Below, piece by piece: positions 10,943-22,014 of a DNA stretch of 64,000 nucleotides. The translations under genes were made by a program, and so were the position numbers. Source of the DNA: Ypsolopha sequella (Eukaryota > Arthropoda > Insecta > Lepidoptera > Ypsolophidae); assembly GCA_934047225.1 (NCBI GenBank), contig OW203993.1, positions 22,148,069-22,212,068 of the forward strand, given 5' to 3'. The notes beneath the pieces were generated by a model that saw only the letters and a list, made by a program, of their open reading frames with translations, searched no databases and had not been told where the DNA came from. Each line of letters begins with the position of its first letter. Position 1 is the first letter of the stretch.

Positions 10943-11190
10943 GAAACATAAACATATATCGTAACATGTATTAAACTAAGGTATGTGACAAAAACAAGCC
11001 TCAATATTTTTTTAATGTCTATGTACTGTCTATAGGCATTCTGCGGTCAGGAGGTATTTTGGCAAATACATTAGTAAAATTAATAACATTAAATAAAAGT
11101 TATGAAAAAAGTATTTCAGTAAACAATATTAAAGATGTTCTTTTAGAATATTACAAAATTAAATAATGGTTTCTCTTTTATTTATTTTTT
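10943..11190. other. Spacer, no gene seen
   Basis: This is AT-rich sequence between the piggyBac-like relic and the next LINE. It shows no motif. Confidence 0.4.
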
Positions 11191-11193
11191 ACA

Positions 11194-11793
11194 ATGGATC
11201 AGTTAAACTTAGTTTACTGGAATGTTCAAAGTATTTGCAGTAATCGACATAATTTCACACATTTTTATACGAAAAGAATACGTATTGCAGTTATTTGTGA
11301 ATCTCGGTTAAAAGTACATCAGCGTTTTAACATTAAAGGATATAATAATGTTCGTCTAGATTCAGGCAATGACAACAATGGTGTTGCCATACTCAAACAT
11401 TCAAGCTTAAAATACAAAAGTACTGATACTTATTATGATCATTCTATACAAAATATAGCAATTCGTTTATATTATGGAGATATAGAATTTTATATAGTTA
11501 GCCTTTATATTCCTGGATATTGCTCTCCGCCTTTCACTGAGCTTAAACTAAATAATTTAATCAATAGCATCCCAGGTCCTTTGTTGATTGCGGGTGACTT
11601 CAACGCTCACCACTCAGCATGGGGCTGCGTAGACACAGATGCTCGTGGCCGTGACGTTTTTGAAAGCATAGACGACAACAATTTAGTTATTCTCAACAAC
11701 GGTCACATGACCACTGTAGGGACAAATAGGTGGAAAAGAAATGTTTTAGATCTAACAATTGTATCTCCTTTTTTAGCTCTGGTTTCTCACTGA
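11194..11793 (+). pseudogene. LINE apurinic-like endonuclease domain
   Basis: The 199-residue frame starts MDQLNLVYWNVQSI, the usual opening of a LINE endonuclease (the WN block). It carries AVICESRLK with the catalytic Glu, and LLIAGDFNAHHSAWG with the catalytic Asp and Asn. LDLTIVSPFL covers the last conserved block before the missing final SDH motif. The frame closes at TGA near 11791, so the product lacks the final His and the downstream reverse transcriptase. Confidence 0.8.
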
Positions 11794-12490
11794 GAGGTAT
11801 TTGATGATTCACTCGGAAGTTATTATATACCTGTTATCACAAAAATAATTATTAACAATAACTATTTATCCCCAATAAAAATAAAAATTACCCATCATTT
11901 TATAACTACAGCCGTGTAGATTGGAAAGTGTATAGCACAAATTTAGATAATCTGTTGATAGATTTTTACATCAACCACTCCAATCTCCTAGATTCTTACA
12001 ACGAATTAATATCAATAACTAAAAAAGCAATAGAAAATACCATATCATTATTACATAATTCCAGAATAAGTAAAAAAAAAACAGATTCATTCCTCATTCC
12101 TTAAAAGAAAAAGAGTTCCACTACCATGGTGGAATGAAAAATGTTCCAAAACTGTTGAAGGTTCCAAGAACGCCTACATAAAATTCAGGAATGACCTTTC
12201 TGAGGAGAATTATGTTAACTTCAAAAAGTTACAGGCCTTTAAAAAGTTAATACTAAACACAGAAAGAAACCTGAGCTGGATAAATTTTTGTAAATTATTT
12301 AACCGTACCACTCCAATTTCTAAAATTTGAAACTTAATAAAGAAATTTAATAATAGTAACATAAATCATACTTGGGCATTTCATTTGGATAATTATATTA
12401 CAGCTAATTCCCATAGCTTAATTTTTAAAAGATTTTATTTTGAATTTTTTTCGGAGAATTTACGTAATTTTAGGACATGGTTTTCATTAT
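11194..12490 (+). mobile_element. LINE fragment: endonuclease and start of the following region
   Basis: This is the 5' half of a non-LTR retrotransposon ORF2 in plus orientation. The endonuclease frame (11194-11793) is intact, but beyond it the sequence continues in mixed frames. Readable blocks there include DWKVYSTNLDNLLIDFY, LPWWNEKCSK and AYIKFRNDLSEENYVNFKKL, typical of the linker between endonuclease and reverse transcriptase in I/Jockey-type elements. It then stops at a TA site where a non-autonomous transposon begins (12500). The reverse transcriptase is missing, and nothing resembling it resumes after 13527. Confidence 0.75.
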
Positions 12491-12499
12491 TTTGCTATA

Positions 12500-13527
12500 T
12501 ACAGGTTGGAAAAAATTTAAGGGCCCTGGAGGGGGACTACCTTAAATCCTTTAGTTAGCTCATTTTACTGAAAGGAAACATTCCTTTATTTTTTAAAAGA
12601 AACAAAACTGCATTCAAAGATATTTTGCAATTTGCTTGTTTCACCAGGGCATCAAACAAACTAAAAATTAAAAAAATGAAACTTCGCTATTTTATTATAC
12701 GAATCGGTAGGATTATTGTTCAGGATGAAATTTGTCTAATAAACATTTGGTCTTACATTGTCTAATAAACATTTGGTCTTACACTCATCTGTTGTACGAG
12801 ATACCCATGAAATTAAATATTTATTACAAGTTCTTTATTAAAAATACCTAGTACTGTTCACATGTAACAAGTAAATGACACGTTATAATTTTCTTATCTC
12901 TCTAACATCCAAAGACATCGTATGAAGTACAAGCTTGCTAATGTACCTTGTTGAAGACTTCAATAAGAAAATCGTTTAATGGTAATAATAAATCTATTGC
13001 ACAGCACAATTCCTTCTTGCACTAGGCGTACTGACGAAAAGTTTAAAAAGGGAACGTATTTTTTTTGCAACGCGGAGCAACAAATTTGAAGTTCGAACGA
13101 TAACTTTCAACATTTTTAAAATCGATATTATTCGTTCGAATTTCAAATTTTGTTTTGTTTTGCTTTCATTCTGTGCTGTCATTGTGTTATAACGGCGTAT
13201 CATTATTACTTTACAAGTAAACAGTACGAGTACTAGGTATTGTTAATAAAGAATCTTACAACAGATGAGTGTAAGACTAAATGTTTATTAGACAAATTTT
13301 ATCTTGAACAATATTCCTACCGATGCGTATAATAAAATAGCGAAATTTCATTTTTTTAATTTTTAGTTGGTTCAGTTCCCGAGTGAGACAAGCGAATTTT
13401 AGAAGATCTTTGAATGCAGTTTTGTTTCTTTTAAAAAATAAAGGAATGTTTCCTTTCAGTAAAATGAGCTAACTAAAGGATTTAAGGTAGTTCTCCTCTA
13501 GGGCCCTTACATTTTTTCCACCCTGTA
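12500..13527. mobile_element. Non-autonomous TA-flanked DNA transposon with long TIRs
   Basis: The element begins TACAGGTTGGAAAAAATTT and ends with the inverse (CATTTTTTCCACCCTGTA). TA at both ends suggests Tc1/mariner-type insertion. The arms pair for at least 290 bp and, with indels, for about 390 bp (12500-12890 against 13190-13527). Shared blocks include AATACCTAGTACT and CAACAGATGAGTGTAAGAC. The roughly 300 bp core holds only a 69-codon frame (13203-12994) of no recognised family, so the element needs a transposase in trans. It interrupts the LINE fragment at 11194-12490. Confidence 0.85.
12732..12783 (+). repeat. 26-bp tandem duplication in the left TIR
   Basis: The unit TTGTCTAATAAACATTTGGT plus CTTACA occurs twice in a row (12732-12757 and 12758-12783) without mismatch. 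The right arm has only one copy, so the duplication arose after the arms were formed. Confidence 0.9.
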
Positions 13528-14201
13528 TATTGACCATTATTTTTTATGATTTTTTAAAGAATTGTCCGATGACCTTGTCACTTGAGAACTTTAGACATTA
13601 TACTGATTGTGATGTGTGATTGCTTATAAAAAAAGTGGTCTGTCTACTCATCTGTCATCTACCTGTCAAAGTAGTCTGAAGCAAATTATTATAAATTTAT
13701 CTTGATAGCAAAGGACACATTTCTAAACAGCCATTAATCAAATGACGTCACACAAGGGCAAATGAAAGTTGCAGCTTTTTCGTAAAAATATTCATCATCA
13801 TGAGGTTTTTTAGACCAAAACTTCGAAAATACGGCTTTTTAAACCTAAATCTCGAAATGGTTTTCGAATTTACACACCTTAAAATAATTTAATCTATGCC
13901 AATTATGTTCGTTGTTGTCTCGTCCTCGATGATAATAGATAACAAGTGTAGTCCCGGTTTTTGCATTCACTGCGTCACACAATTTTAAACATGTAAGAAA
14001 AAACAGAACGCAGCCACGACAGCGCTGCTCCTAACGTTCATATCTAAAATACTTCATTCGTTTTTTGTGTCACTTTTCGGCGTCACGCATTATTTCGATT
14101 TTTTCGTGTTATCGTTATGTTGAAAGTGCTATAAAATGCTAATAATGAGCAAGAAAAGATCTCCGGATGAGGAGAAAGAACATCTTCTCAAGGAAATATA
14201 A

Positions 14202-14243
14202 GTAAATTGGAAAAGAAAATATGTAAATTGGAAAAGAAAATAT
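14202..14243 (+). repeat. 21-bp tandem duplication
   Basis: The unit GTAAATTGGAAAAGAAAATA plus T is present twice, followed by a third partial start (GTAAATTACC). In one frame it would encode repeated KLEKKI-type heptads. Confidence 0.85.
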
Positions 14244-14364
14244 GTAAATTACCTGAGTCGGACGATGAAGACGGTAAGGTTATGTTCGCAATGTAACATG
14301 CGTGTTTTCTTTTATTTACTTTTTACGACCAACCTCTGTGGTTGTGTGTAAAATGATTAGGCTG

Positions 14365-14474
14365 AGGGACATTCTTCGGGAATGTACAATAGCCGTATAT
14401 AACCTAGGGGTGTTCTGCAGGAACATACGTGGTTTTGTTATTCATGATTAAGGGGCATTCTGCGGGAATGCACA
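14365..14474. repeat. Three spaced palindromic motifs of the form rTTCTkCrGGAAy
   Basis: Similar 23-bp blocks occur at 14365-14387 (CATTCTTCGGGAATG), 14407-14429 (TGTTCTGCAGGAACA) and 14452-14474 (CATTCTGCGGGAATG). Each is preceded by GGG, and the spacing is 42-45 bp. The conserved inverted TTC/GAA halves look like a repeated binding site or hairpin. A heat-shock or STAT-type site is possible, but nothing here proves a function. Confidence 0.5.
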
Positions 14475-15285
14475 GGTCTGGTGTACGAATTTAACAAGAT
14501 ACTTCTGCTAAATCTGTTTAGATAAAGTTTTCTCAACGTAGTACTGAATTTTGAATACAAAATACAGTAATAGGTATCTATTCTGTGTTACAGTAAACAT
14601 GGAGGGTCAGAATGGTTCGAATGAAGACAAAGCTCCTTTTAGTTCAATTAAGGAATGACTCCAAAGAGGGTATAGAGTGCGTGAGCGGGAACCTAAGCGA
14701 TTTCTTCAGAAACTTATTCAAGGTGCTTAAGGACCTGACGTCTAGAAGGCGAGGCGGAGGGAGAGGAGGGGGAAAAAGGTCTCAATTTTAAGTTTTTTAC
14801 CAATATCCCAAAAATGGTGCGTTGTAGCAAAAAATGTTCTATGGTGAAAGGAAAGCTTATAAAATTCTCTATAACTTTAATAATATACACTTTTTCCATA
14901 TTCCCAACCGTTTTTGATGACCATTACCTGATGCGAAAATTATCTTCAAATTTTTTGTAACATAAGCTGGGAGTACCTCCACGTGGTGAAGGCGGTAACA
15001 GTAAGAAATCGCGTTTTTTATAACAGCAGATAACTGAGCTGAGGCGGGAAAAACAGTCGTGATATTGATGAAGATTGTTTTTCACTCAATATCTCTAATG
15101 TTCACTGTAGGAAACGCGACTTTACTGGCTAAAACTTCCATTAATATCGTAAACATGTCTTCGGGCTTATGTTATTATAGGTTTTCGTAATCTTATTTTG
15201 TTTGGCACGGTAGCCTACCACAGAGCAGCCACAAATTATCCTTTTCAGATAAACACTGTTATTAGTAACAATTGGGTTATCCAAC

Positions 15286-16790
15286 ATGAGTACTAATAAG
15301 TGTCCTGTATGTGACGAGGATGTCGTTAAAGGAAAGTAAGGATGTCTCTGAGGTGAAAGAAAAGGGAATACTGGGTCTTATTAAAGCTAGTAAGGAAAGG
15401 AAAGCCGAAAAGTATCGAAGTTTCTTTGATTTGACATCCCTTTTGATTCACACCAGCTGCCGTAAAAATTACACCTGAACTGACACTATTAAAAAAGATG
15501 TTAGGCAGGCATCTTTATCTAATGAAGAGGCAGGGCCGTCGCAGCTCAGATCTTCTGCTCCGCCATTTGACTTCAAGAATCATTGTTTTGTATGTGCACG
15601 TTGCCTTAATGAAGATATAAGAAAGAAACAAAATATCACAAAGACTGCTATTTCTTATTTGTGAAGCCTGTCAGTTACCCAAAACTCCAGAAAGCTGAGA
15701 TCCCTAGAGATACCCTTGTCGTAGAGGCTATGGAAAAAAATTTTGCTTACACGGAGAGAAGCCCTGATACTCAGTTTTCGGTGCTGTAACCGGTACCAAA
15801 CCCCAGTGGTGAACTATCAAGGCCGAGTTGGAAAATAAATATGGAGATTGAATGTTGATCACACCAGGGGTCGCCCGTGGTGTGTTTTAGAGACATTGGG
15901 TACAAAATTATCAATCAAGCGTGTTACGAAAATAGGGCAAAAAACGAAGAAGAGGAAAAGTTGAGGATTGTTGCTAAAGCTGCGGAAATTTTACGGCAAG
16001 ATATTAAGAGTCAAGTGTACAGCAGAAACACATACCCACCTTGCGATACTTTTTTAAAGAATCCAGGTACACTACCTGAATCCCTGAACTTTTTTCTTGA
16101 AAGACTTCTATTGGCATAGACACAAAAAGAGTAGAAGAAACGAAGAGAAAATGTGCGGCAATAGGAAACGCCATTACTGCAATTATGAGACCCAAGAGCT
16201 TCATATCACCTCTTCTGTGCAGCATCTCCCTGTTGATATACAAAAAGTACGCTTCGAAGCACTTGATCGATCTCCTTGCCAGTTTAGGCTTCTGTGCATC
16301 ATATCACGAAGCACAAAAGTTAGAAATTTCCGCAATCTGTACTGCTAAACCAGATTTTAAAAAGATGCTTTCAATCAATTTGTATTTGACAACATTGATT
16401 TTAACGTCTGTACTACTGATGGGCTCAACACTCTCCATGGGTGGAATTAGATGTGTTACGCCCTCCAATTCACTTGAAAAAGGCGGAGACATGCCAAGAT
16501 TGAAGAACACGCCCTCGTCAAATTATATTGGAGAACTTGGCATTATTCCGCTGCAAACCTTTCAGAAGGGAGCTAGCCTGGAAAGTGTAATGGTTCGACA
16601 GATTGACATACCTAAAGAAATGATTCATCCGCAACCATTCGATACCCTATGGTTCGTTGCAAAACAGCTAGGCATCTCCCTTCCGGAATGGAAAGGTTAC
16701 ATGGTGACCATAACAACAGGAGATTTCAGTGAAAAAACTAAAGTGATACCCGAAACGCTCCGACACTGTTATCGTCAACGAGCTGCTTTC
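15286..16790 (+). pseudogene. Degenerate copy of a multicopy uncharacterised metazoan gene (N-terminal half)
   Basis: Reading across frames gives a zinc-ribbon start (MSTNKCPVCDEDV), HTSCRKNYT, and a second Cys pair (FDFKNHCFVCARC). A helical block follows (EEEEKLRIVAKAAEILRQDI). Next come MRPKSFISPLL, a block read as FDNIDFNVCTTDGLNT in another frame, GGIRCVTPSNS, and FDTLWFVAKQLGISLPEW. From memory this order matches a family with many copies in arthropod, cnidarian and mollusc genomes and no known function. The copy has at least four frameshifts or stops and ends where an ORF1-like module begins. The degenerate gene near 33.1-34.7 kb appears to carry the middle and C-terminal part of the same kind of protein. 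Confidence 0.6.
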
Positions 16791-16815
16791 TTTCGTCCAG
16801 CACAAATTGGATATT

Positions 16816-17985
16816 ATGGATGAGCTCAGCCTTGAGCAAATCTGTACGTCCAGCTACTCGGAGGAGGAAATCGTGTTTGCTATGAAAGTTCTAGCCAACA
16901 CCGCCGTGACCACCATCCGCCTCGTGACGCAGCGGATGGAAGGGCGCAGCATGAAGGACCATCTTCAAGGTATCTTTCGTGTCCTGATGGAGACATGTCC
17001 CGACAAGGTCCTAACGTTTGTGGCGCGTGATCTCCATAAGCTGCCTCCCGTGGCATTCGATCACTACGATGTTTCGAGGTTGCTAAAGGACATCACTGAA
17101 ATCCGCTCCAGGTTGGCTATTTCAGAACAAACCGTAGCCAATTTGAAGTTAGAAGTAGCCGAATTGCGCAATAAAATCGTTGCTCCGACAATTTCACCAA
17201 ATTCCGAGCGAAACATCACGATGCGTCGACGCGGCAGGAATCCGCCTGCAACGGTCGGCAACCGTGTCACCGTCACCCGACCCCGTCTCGCTGCAGATTT
17301 TTGACCGCCCTACTTTGGTTTCGACCACTGAAAAAGCGCCGCTTCAGCTTGCAAATACTGTACTTTCTACAGCCGCGTCGGAAGTGCCAACCTGGCTTCA
17401 TAAGACGTACGCGCAGGTTTCCTGGGACTCCTGGACATCGCACCCGCTGCCTCCCCTCCTAAATAGGAATACGGTCGACAAAGACGGATTCACCCTAGTG
17501 GAGAAGAAGAAACGTCGGCCCCGACCGGCCCGCAACCAACGCGACGCCGCTTCCGCTGCTGCTACAAAAATAACTCTCCGTGCGGCAGTGCCTTTGACGG
17601 CAATATACCTGTCCCGATTTGACCAGAGCACATCGGGACATGAAGTTGTCGAGTATATCAACGAGAAGAGCTGTGGATGAGTCCAGGATTTATCTCAGCT
17701 TGTGCTGGGGGAGCTGCGGTCACCGAGAACGACAAACTTTAGGTATTTCGTGCTCCGGCTTCCGGCACAGCACAAAGAGATATACGAGTATCATCCAAAG
17801 TTTTGGCCGAGGGCATTGTATTTAGACGGTACAGGGAGCCGCGACTGAAATCAGTAAATCCCTGAAAATGTACGATTTTTTATGTTGTTGATATGTGTCT
17901 AATATGTTTTCTGATTCTGTATAACGCAATGGATATCTGTAATGTTATACAAATTTTATGGAAATAAATAAATAAAATAAGTAAA
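16816..17985 (+). mobile_element. ORF1-like retroelement module with A-rich 3' end
   Basis: The first frame (from ATG 16816, MDELSLEQICTSSYSEEE) continues through ARDLHKLPPVAFDHYDVSRL and a coiled coil. After a frameshift near 17200 it resumes as KTYAQVSWDSW, DKDGFTLVEKKKR and TAIYLSRFDQSTSGHEVVEY. After a stop at 17678-17680 it goes on as FRYFVLRLPAQHKEIYEYHP and FWPRALYL. I recognise this as a widespread ORF1/gag-like protein with an RRM-type C-terminus, usually paired with a LINE reverse transcriptase. Here no reverse transcriptase follows; the sequence ends in AAATAAATAAATAAAATAAG near 17985. It starts abruptly inside the preceding pseudogene. Whether it moves alone or is a truncated LINE is unknown. 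Confidence 0.6.
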
Positions 17986-18900
17986 GACTAATATGCAACA
18001 TTTTAGTATTCATATACGTAGGTACGTCTTTCTGTCTGATCTGATTGGGTAATATGCGTACTTACCTGTATTGCAAAAAATACACACGCTTTTATGCGTA
18101 CCTGTATCTCAACAATACACACGCTTTTATGCATACCTGCATCTCAATAATACACACGCTTTTATGCATACCTGCATCTCAACAATACACCTGCATAATC
18201 ACGCTTTAAAGCGTACCTGCTTTTATGCACACCTGCATAAATACGGTTTAAAGCTTCTTATTCTTGGACGAATTATTCGATCCCAGCATGCTTCCGCCAT
18301 GTCGCCACATAATTTCTTTTACCTTATTACTAGACGAATATCTGAGTTGATTGATATTTTACTAGCTGATGTAGGATCAACCAGAGTAATTGTAAACGCA
18401 AGTGAAAAAATAACAACTTTGTTCCATATTTATTTTCGATATTTTATCAAGTTGTGTCACCATAGCAATAAGTTTTGGGAGTATTTTTGAATGCGAGTGT
18501 ACACCAATTTTGAGACAATATTTAATATATTGCTCCACCAGGAAGGTAAAAAAAAGGTGTTTACAATGGCCCTAGACGTTTTCACAAAAAAAAAAAAACA
18601 CATTTTGGGGTAGGTAAATGGAAACACAAAAATCTGAATCTAGTATAATTATCGCTTCTCTCGTAGTTTGAACCTAAAATGCAATCATTTTAAAATGTGT
18701 ACAAATGATATCAAGTTGTTTACCCAACTGGGGAGTATTTGTAAAAATTGTAAACTAGCTCCTTAATTACTCATATAAATAAGACTGGGGGACTGGGGTT
18801 ATTGTAAACAAAGTCTTAATAGTTAAAATAATGACATGAGTTTTGTAAGGGGTAAATGAAAAAAAACGATGAGATGAACTAATCACATAAAATCTTTATT
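17986..18900. other. Non-coding, includes a 35-bp tandem repeat
   Basis: The only long frame (18071-18490) is largely made of the tandem repeat at 18079-18215 and is not accepted as a gene. The rest is AT-rich, with A tracts at 18547-18555 and 18583-18597. Confidence 0.5.
18079..18215 (+). repeat. 35-bp tandem repeat, about 3.5 units
   Basis: Units start at 18079, 18114 and 18149 (consensus AATACACACGCTTTTATGCA followed by TACCTGCATCTCAAC), with a rearranged fourth unit. Adjacent sequence to 18250 holds scrambled pieces (TTTATGCACACCTGCATAA, CGGTTTAAAGC). Confidence 0.9.
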
Positions 18901-18909
18901 AAATCTTTA

Positions 18910-21208
18910 AAATACAAGAGTAAGGTTTTTCGAAGACATCTACAGGTTTTTGGAACTTAAAATACATCCTCTCGCCTTTCAAAAATAGGGTGGGTAATAC
19001 CCCTATCACGTCATCAAAAGAGACATAACTTATGTCATTTTCTCGTACGGAAAATAGCATTTTGGTGTTATCCATGCACTTGAGACATGTAACTTTTAGT
19101 TCCCGTTCATCTTTCTTCTACATCATCCACAATACACGCATATGTATAAACAGTAGTTAAGCGTTTACCTCCTTTAAAATGCACTGATATAAAATTGTCA
19201 CGATCAGGATTACTTCTTGATTATTCTCTGCATCATATTCGCTGTCTTCACTCTCAGCATAGGGTACTATCATCTCATCTTCTGGTGAAAAGCATTATTT
19301 CCAAAAATTCTTATCTTTTTTGTAGTATCTGAACGTGACGTCTTTTTCCCTTTCCTTATCGTTGTCTCTTGTGTATTAGAACTCTTTTCTTTAGATTGTT
19401 TCTTCAGCTTTTTTCAATTTTTCTTTTACTTCGTTGGATGTGAGAACTTCACCAAACGCGCTTTGTTTGAGGCGTGGTATAACAACTTTTTTCTCTTTTC
19501 GAGGAGATTTATTGATGCCAAAAATGTTTTCTAAAGTAATTTTTCTTGGTGAAGGAATCTCTTCATCAGCGGTAACAGAATTTATAAAGCATCCAATTAT
19601 TTTCTGTTTCACGATTTCACTTGTTGTAGTATCTAGGCTTCAGAAGTCTGAAGTTCAGAACTTCAGAATGTCGTTCACTAAAGGAGCCACTTTGTAATTT
19701 TCATCCATGGAACATCATAAATACTGAAACTGGGAAAAGTAAGAAACGTGATAACGTAATTAAGTTAAGTACGACACAGTATTGACACAGCTGGAACCCT
19801 GAGGTGCACTGCAAGAAGTTTCTTTGCTCACAATCATTTAGCAAATTATCACTAATGTGTACTTGTAGCTCCTGAGTTTGAATTTGTGCTGATGGCAAAG
19901 ATTCAGTTGATATATCTCCAACACTTGTAGGTATAGTATCTTCAGATATCATGTTAGACATATTTTGCATATAGTTTGATATATTTTGTACTCTTTGGGA
20001 TTTTTTTTGGAAATTTTGAGGCGTCAACTGGATATACTCCTGTAGTATTAAAATCAGAAACGATTGTATCTAATTTGAAAGATTCGACCCATACCTGACC
20101 CAACAAATCTCTTAATTCTGAGTGTGACAATCTTCCACTGCACTTTCCCATTTGCTTAATCCCATATTCAACTAATTTCTTCTCCCACAATGTTTTTACT
20201 GGTCCAAAAACGGTTTTGTCTAATGGTTGCAATCGGTCTGTCAAATGGCTAGGAAATTTCACTAAAATTATGTTAGCATTATCTGCTGCCTCCACAATTC
20301 TAATGCTTATATGACTAGTGTATCCATCACATATCAGAAGAGCTTTATGGTTTGGCTCATTTCGATCTTCGCGTACTTTGTTGACGAATAAAGCATTTGG
20401 TCAACCAATTGTAGAACACTGGCTCTTCCTTCCAGCCGTTCTTTATTGCTCCATATAGTGTGCCCTCGAGAGCATGTTCAGATGTCCATCTAGCTTGAAC
20501 AGCTGCACCTTTGGACACAATTAGAGGAGGAAGATATTTTCCTTCAGCAGATACACACGCAAGAGCACTAGTAGATTCTTTGCCCGAACATCCCGATACC
20601 CGGGAAAGAGGCTTGCCTTTTTCTCCTATTCCTCTTGGTCTAATGGGGTCATTTTGGAAGCCACTTTCGTTGGCGTTAAAGATGTACATAGGTTTATTAG
20701 ACAAACCATTATTGTGTACTGTTCTAAACATTATGTCATAAAAATGGTAAACAATAAAAGGTTTTCGAGCGTCCTTGCGCGCCTTTTGTAGATGTTCAGG
20801 TTTTTTCAGGCTTAATTCTGGGTGCCTTTTCAAAAAATTAAAATACCAGTCGTCACCAGGCGTATCATTTTTAAAAGGTGTTTTCGGAGCACTTACTTCC
20901 ACATATTCTTTTGCAAGTTGTTTTAATTCTTCTCTTTGTACAGGATAACCCATCTCAGCACGAGTCTTTAAGCACGAAACAATGTGGTTTTCTACATTGT
21001 TTGGAAGACCTTTCGGGACACCGGCACCCATTTTTTTAATATAAATTTTTCTTCCCTTTATCCGATGATAAATCACTGAAATGGGGACACCATATGCTTC
21101 TTCTGCTTTTCTATAAGTCTTTCTTTTTTGTTTAACATCATCGACCGCTTTCTTTAGATTTTCTAAGGAGTATTTATTCTCTCGCTTTCTGACATAAACA
21201 CGTCGCAT
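18910..21208 (-). pseudogene. Tigger/pogo transposase (DDE_1), frameshifted
   Basis: The minus strand encodes most of a jerky-like pogo transposase. The first frame (21208-20357) has a psq-type HTH (YSLENLKKAVDDVKQ, YGVPISVIYHRIKG), a second DNA-binding block, and IFNANESGFQ, where the first catalytic Asp (usually DES or DET) is Asn. After a frameshift near 20395 the frame resumes as LLICDGYTSH, DRLQPLDKTVFGP with the later Asp, and LLGQVWVESF. A further C-terminal piece (19612-19391, then down to about 18910) ends with NDISYVSFDDVIGVLP, a block common in this family. The Asn substitution and frameshifts make it inactive. No terminal repeats were found. Confidence 0.85.
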
Positions 21209-22014
21209 ACTGAAGACCTGGAAAAAAGTTCACTTTCACCCCACTATTCTAATGTAGTAAAATGTATGTGGCAACATATATTTTTTACAATTACCCCTTT
21301 TTGTGTTTACAATTCACCATAAACATTTTTTATGGGTAATTGTAAACATCGTTTTGCCGCGTGTATGTGAATGTTTTTGGTTAAAACAAGTATAAAATAT
21401 GTTAAGGACATTCCTTTACCTATCCATTAAAACATGAAACAAGTGAACTTACCCAGTAATTTTATACAATACCACAGAATAAAACAATACACCAGTTTAT
21501 TCAATTATATGACTAATTAATAATTAGTTTTTTTTGAGAGCACATTTTACACACGCTTTAATATAGTGAGATTATGCGGACGCCATTAGAAATCTGACAT
21601 TTCTGTCATAGACAAAAGACTTATATCGCACACGCATGTACGATCCTCTTTCTTATAGCCTGATTAACTGAATCTGTTTACTGGTCTTGTAGTTTGGGGG
21701 GAATCTCACATCCTCATCCCTGTGGCCTCTCAACCTCCCCTACAGCCACCTTATGCCTCGCTTGCAGGGCTACTCCTGCTACTATTCTTTAACCTCTGCC
21801 CGCAGGCAGTCCGACGCATCGGTTCTGATAACTAGGGCTTTTCCCTCTGGTACTGAATATTTATTGACCCCTGCCCGCAGGCAGTCCGACGCATCGGTTC
21901 TGATAACTAGGGTTTTTCCCTCTGGAAGGTATACTGAATATATATTGCTGTGTCACTTACCTCTACTCCACTGTCCACCGACAGTCCGATGAAGTATCGG
22001 TTCTTAGTTCTTAG
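21209..22014. other. Spacer with a duplicated unit
   Basis: No gene is visible. The 21660-22000 part is less AT-rich and carries a duplicated block (see 21791-21945). The short plus frame at 21753-21992 is just this repeat translated. Confidence 0.5.
21791..21945 (+). repeat. 77-bp direct duplication, with a third weak copy
   Basis: CTGCCCGCAGGCAGTCCGAC and the following GCATCGGTTCTGATAACTAG occur near 21796 and again near 21873, with nearly the same trailing sequence (TTTTTCCCTCTGG). A diverged third copy (CGACAGTCCGATGAAGTATC) starts near 21978. Confidence 0.85.

Larger units (their letters stand above)
13528..15285. other. Long region without a confirmed gene
   Basis: No gene is supported here. 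A short frame at 14149-14200 (MSKKRSPDEEKEHLL) is highly charged and could be the start of a gag-like or coiled-coil protein. It ends in a 21-bp tandem duplication (14202-14243). A second charged stretch begins at 14599 (MEGQNGSNEDKAPFSS). Neither extends far. Three palindromic TTC-GAA motifs lie at 14365-14474 and are listed separately. Confidence 0.4.

Noticed and set aside
18071..18490. 139-codon plus-strand ORF with repeated H/T/F-rich blocks
   Set aside because: The repeats are the translation of the 35-bp tandem repeat; no support as a gene.
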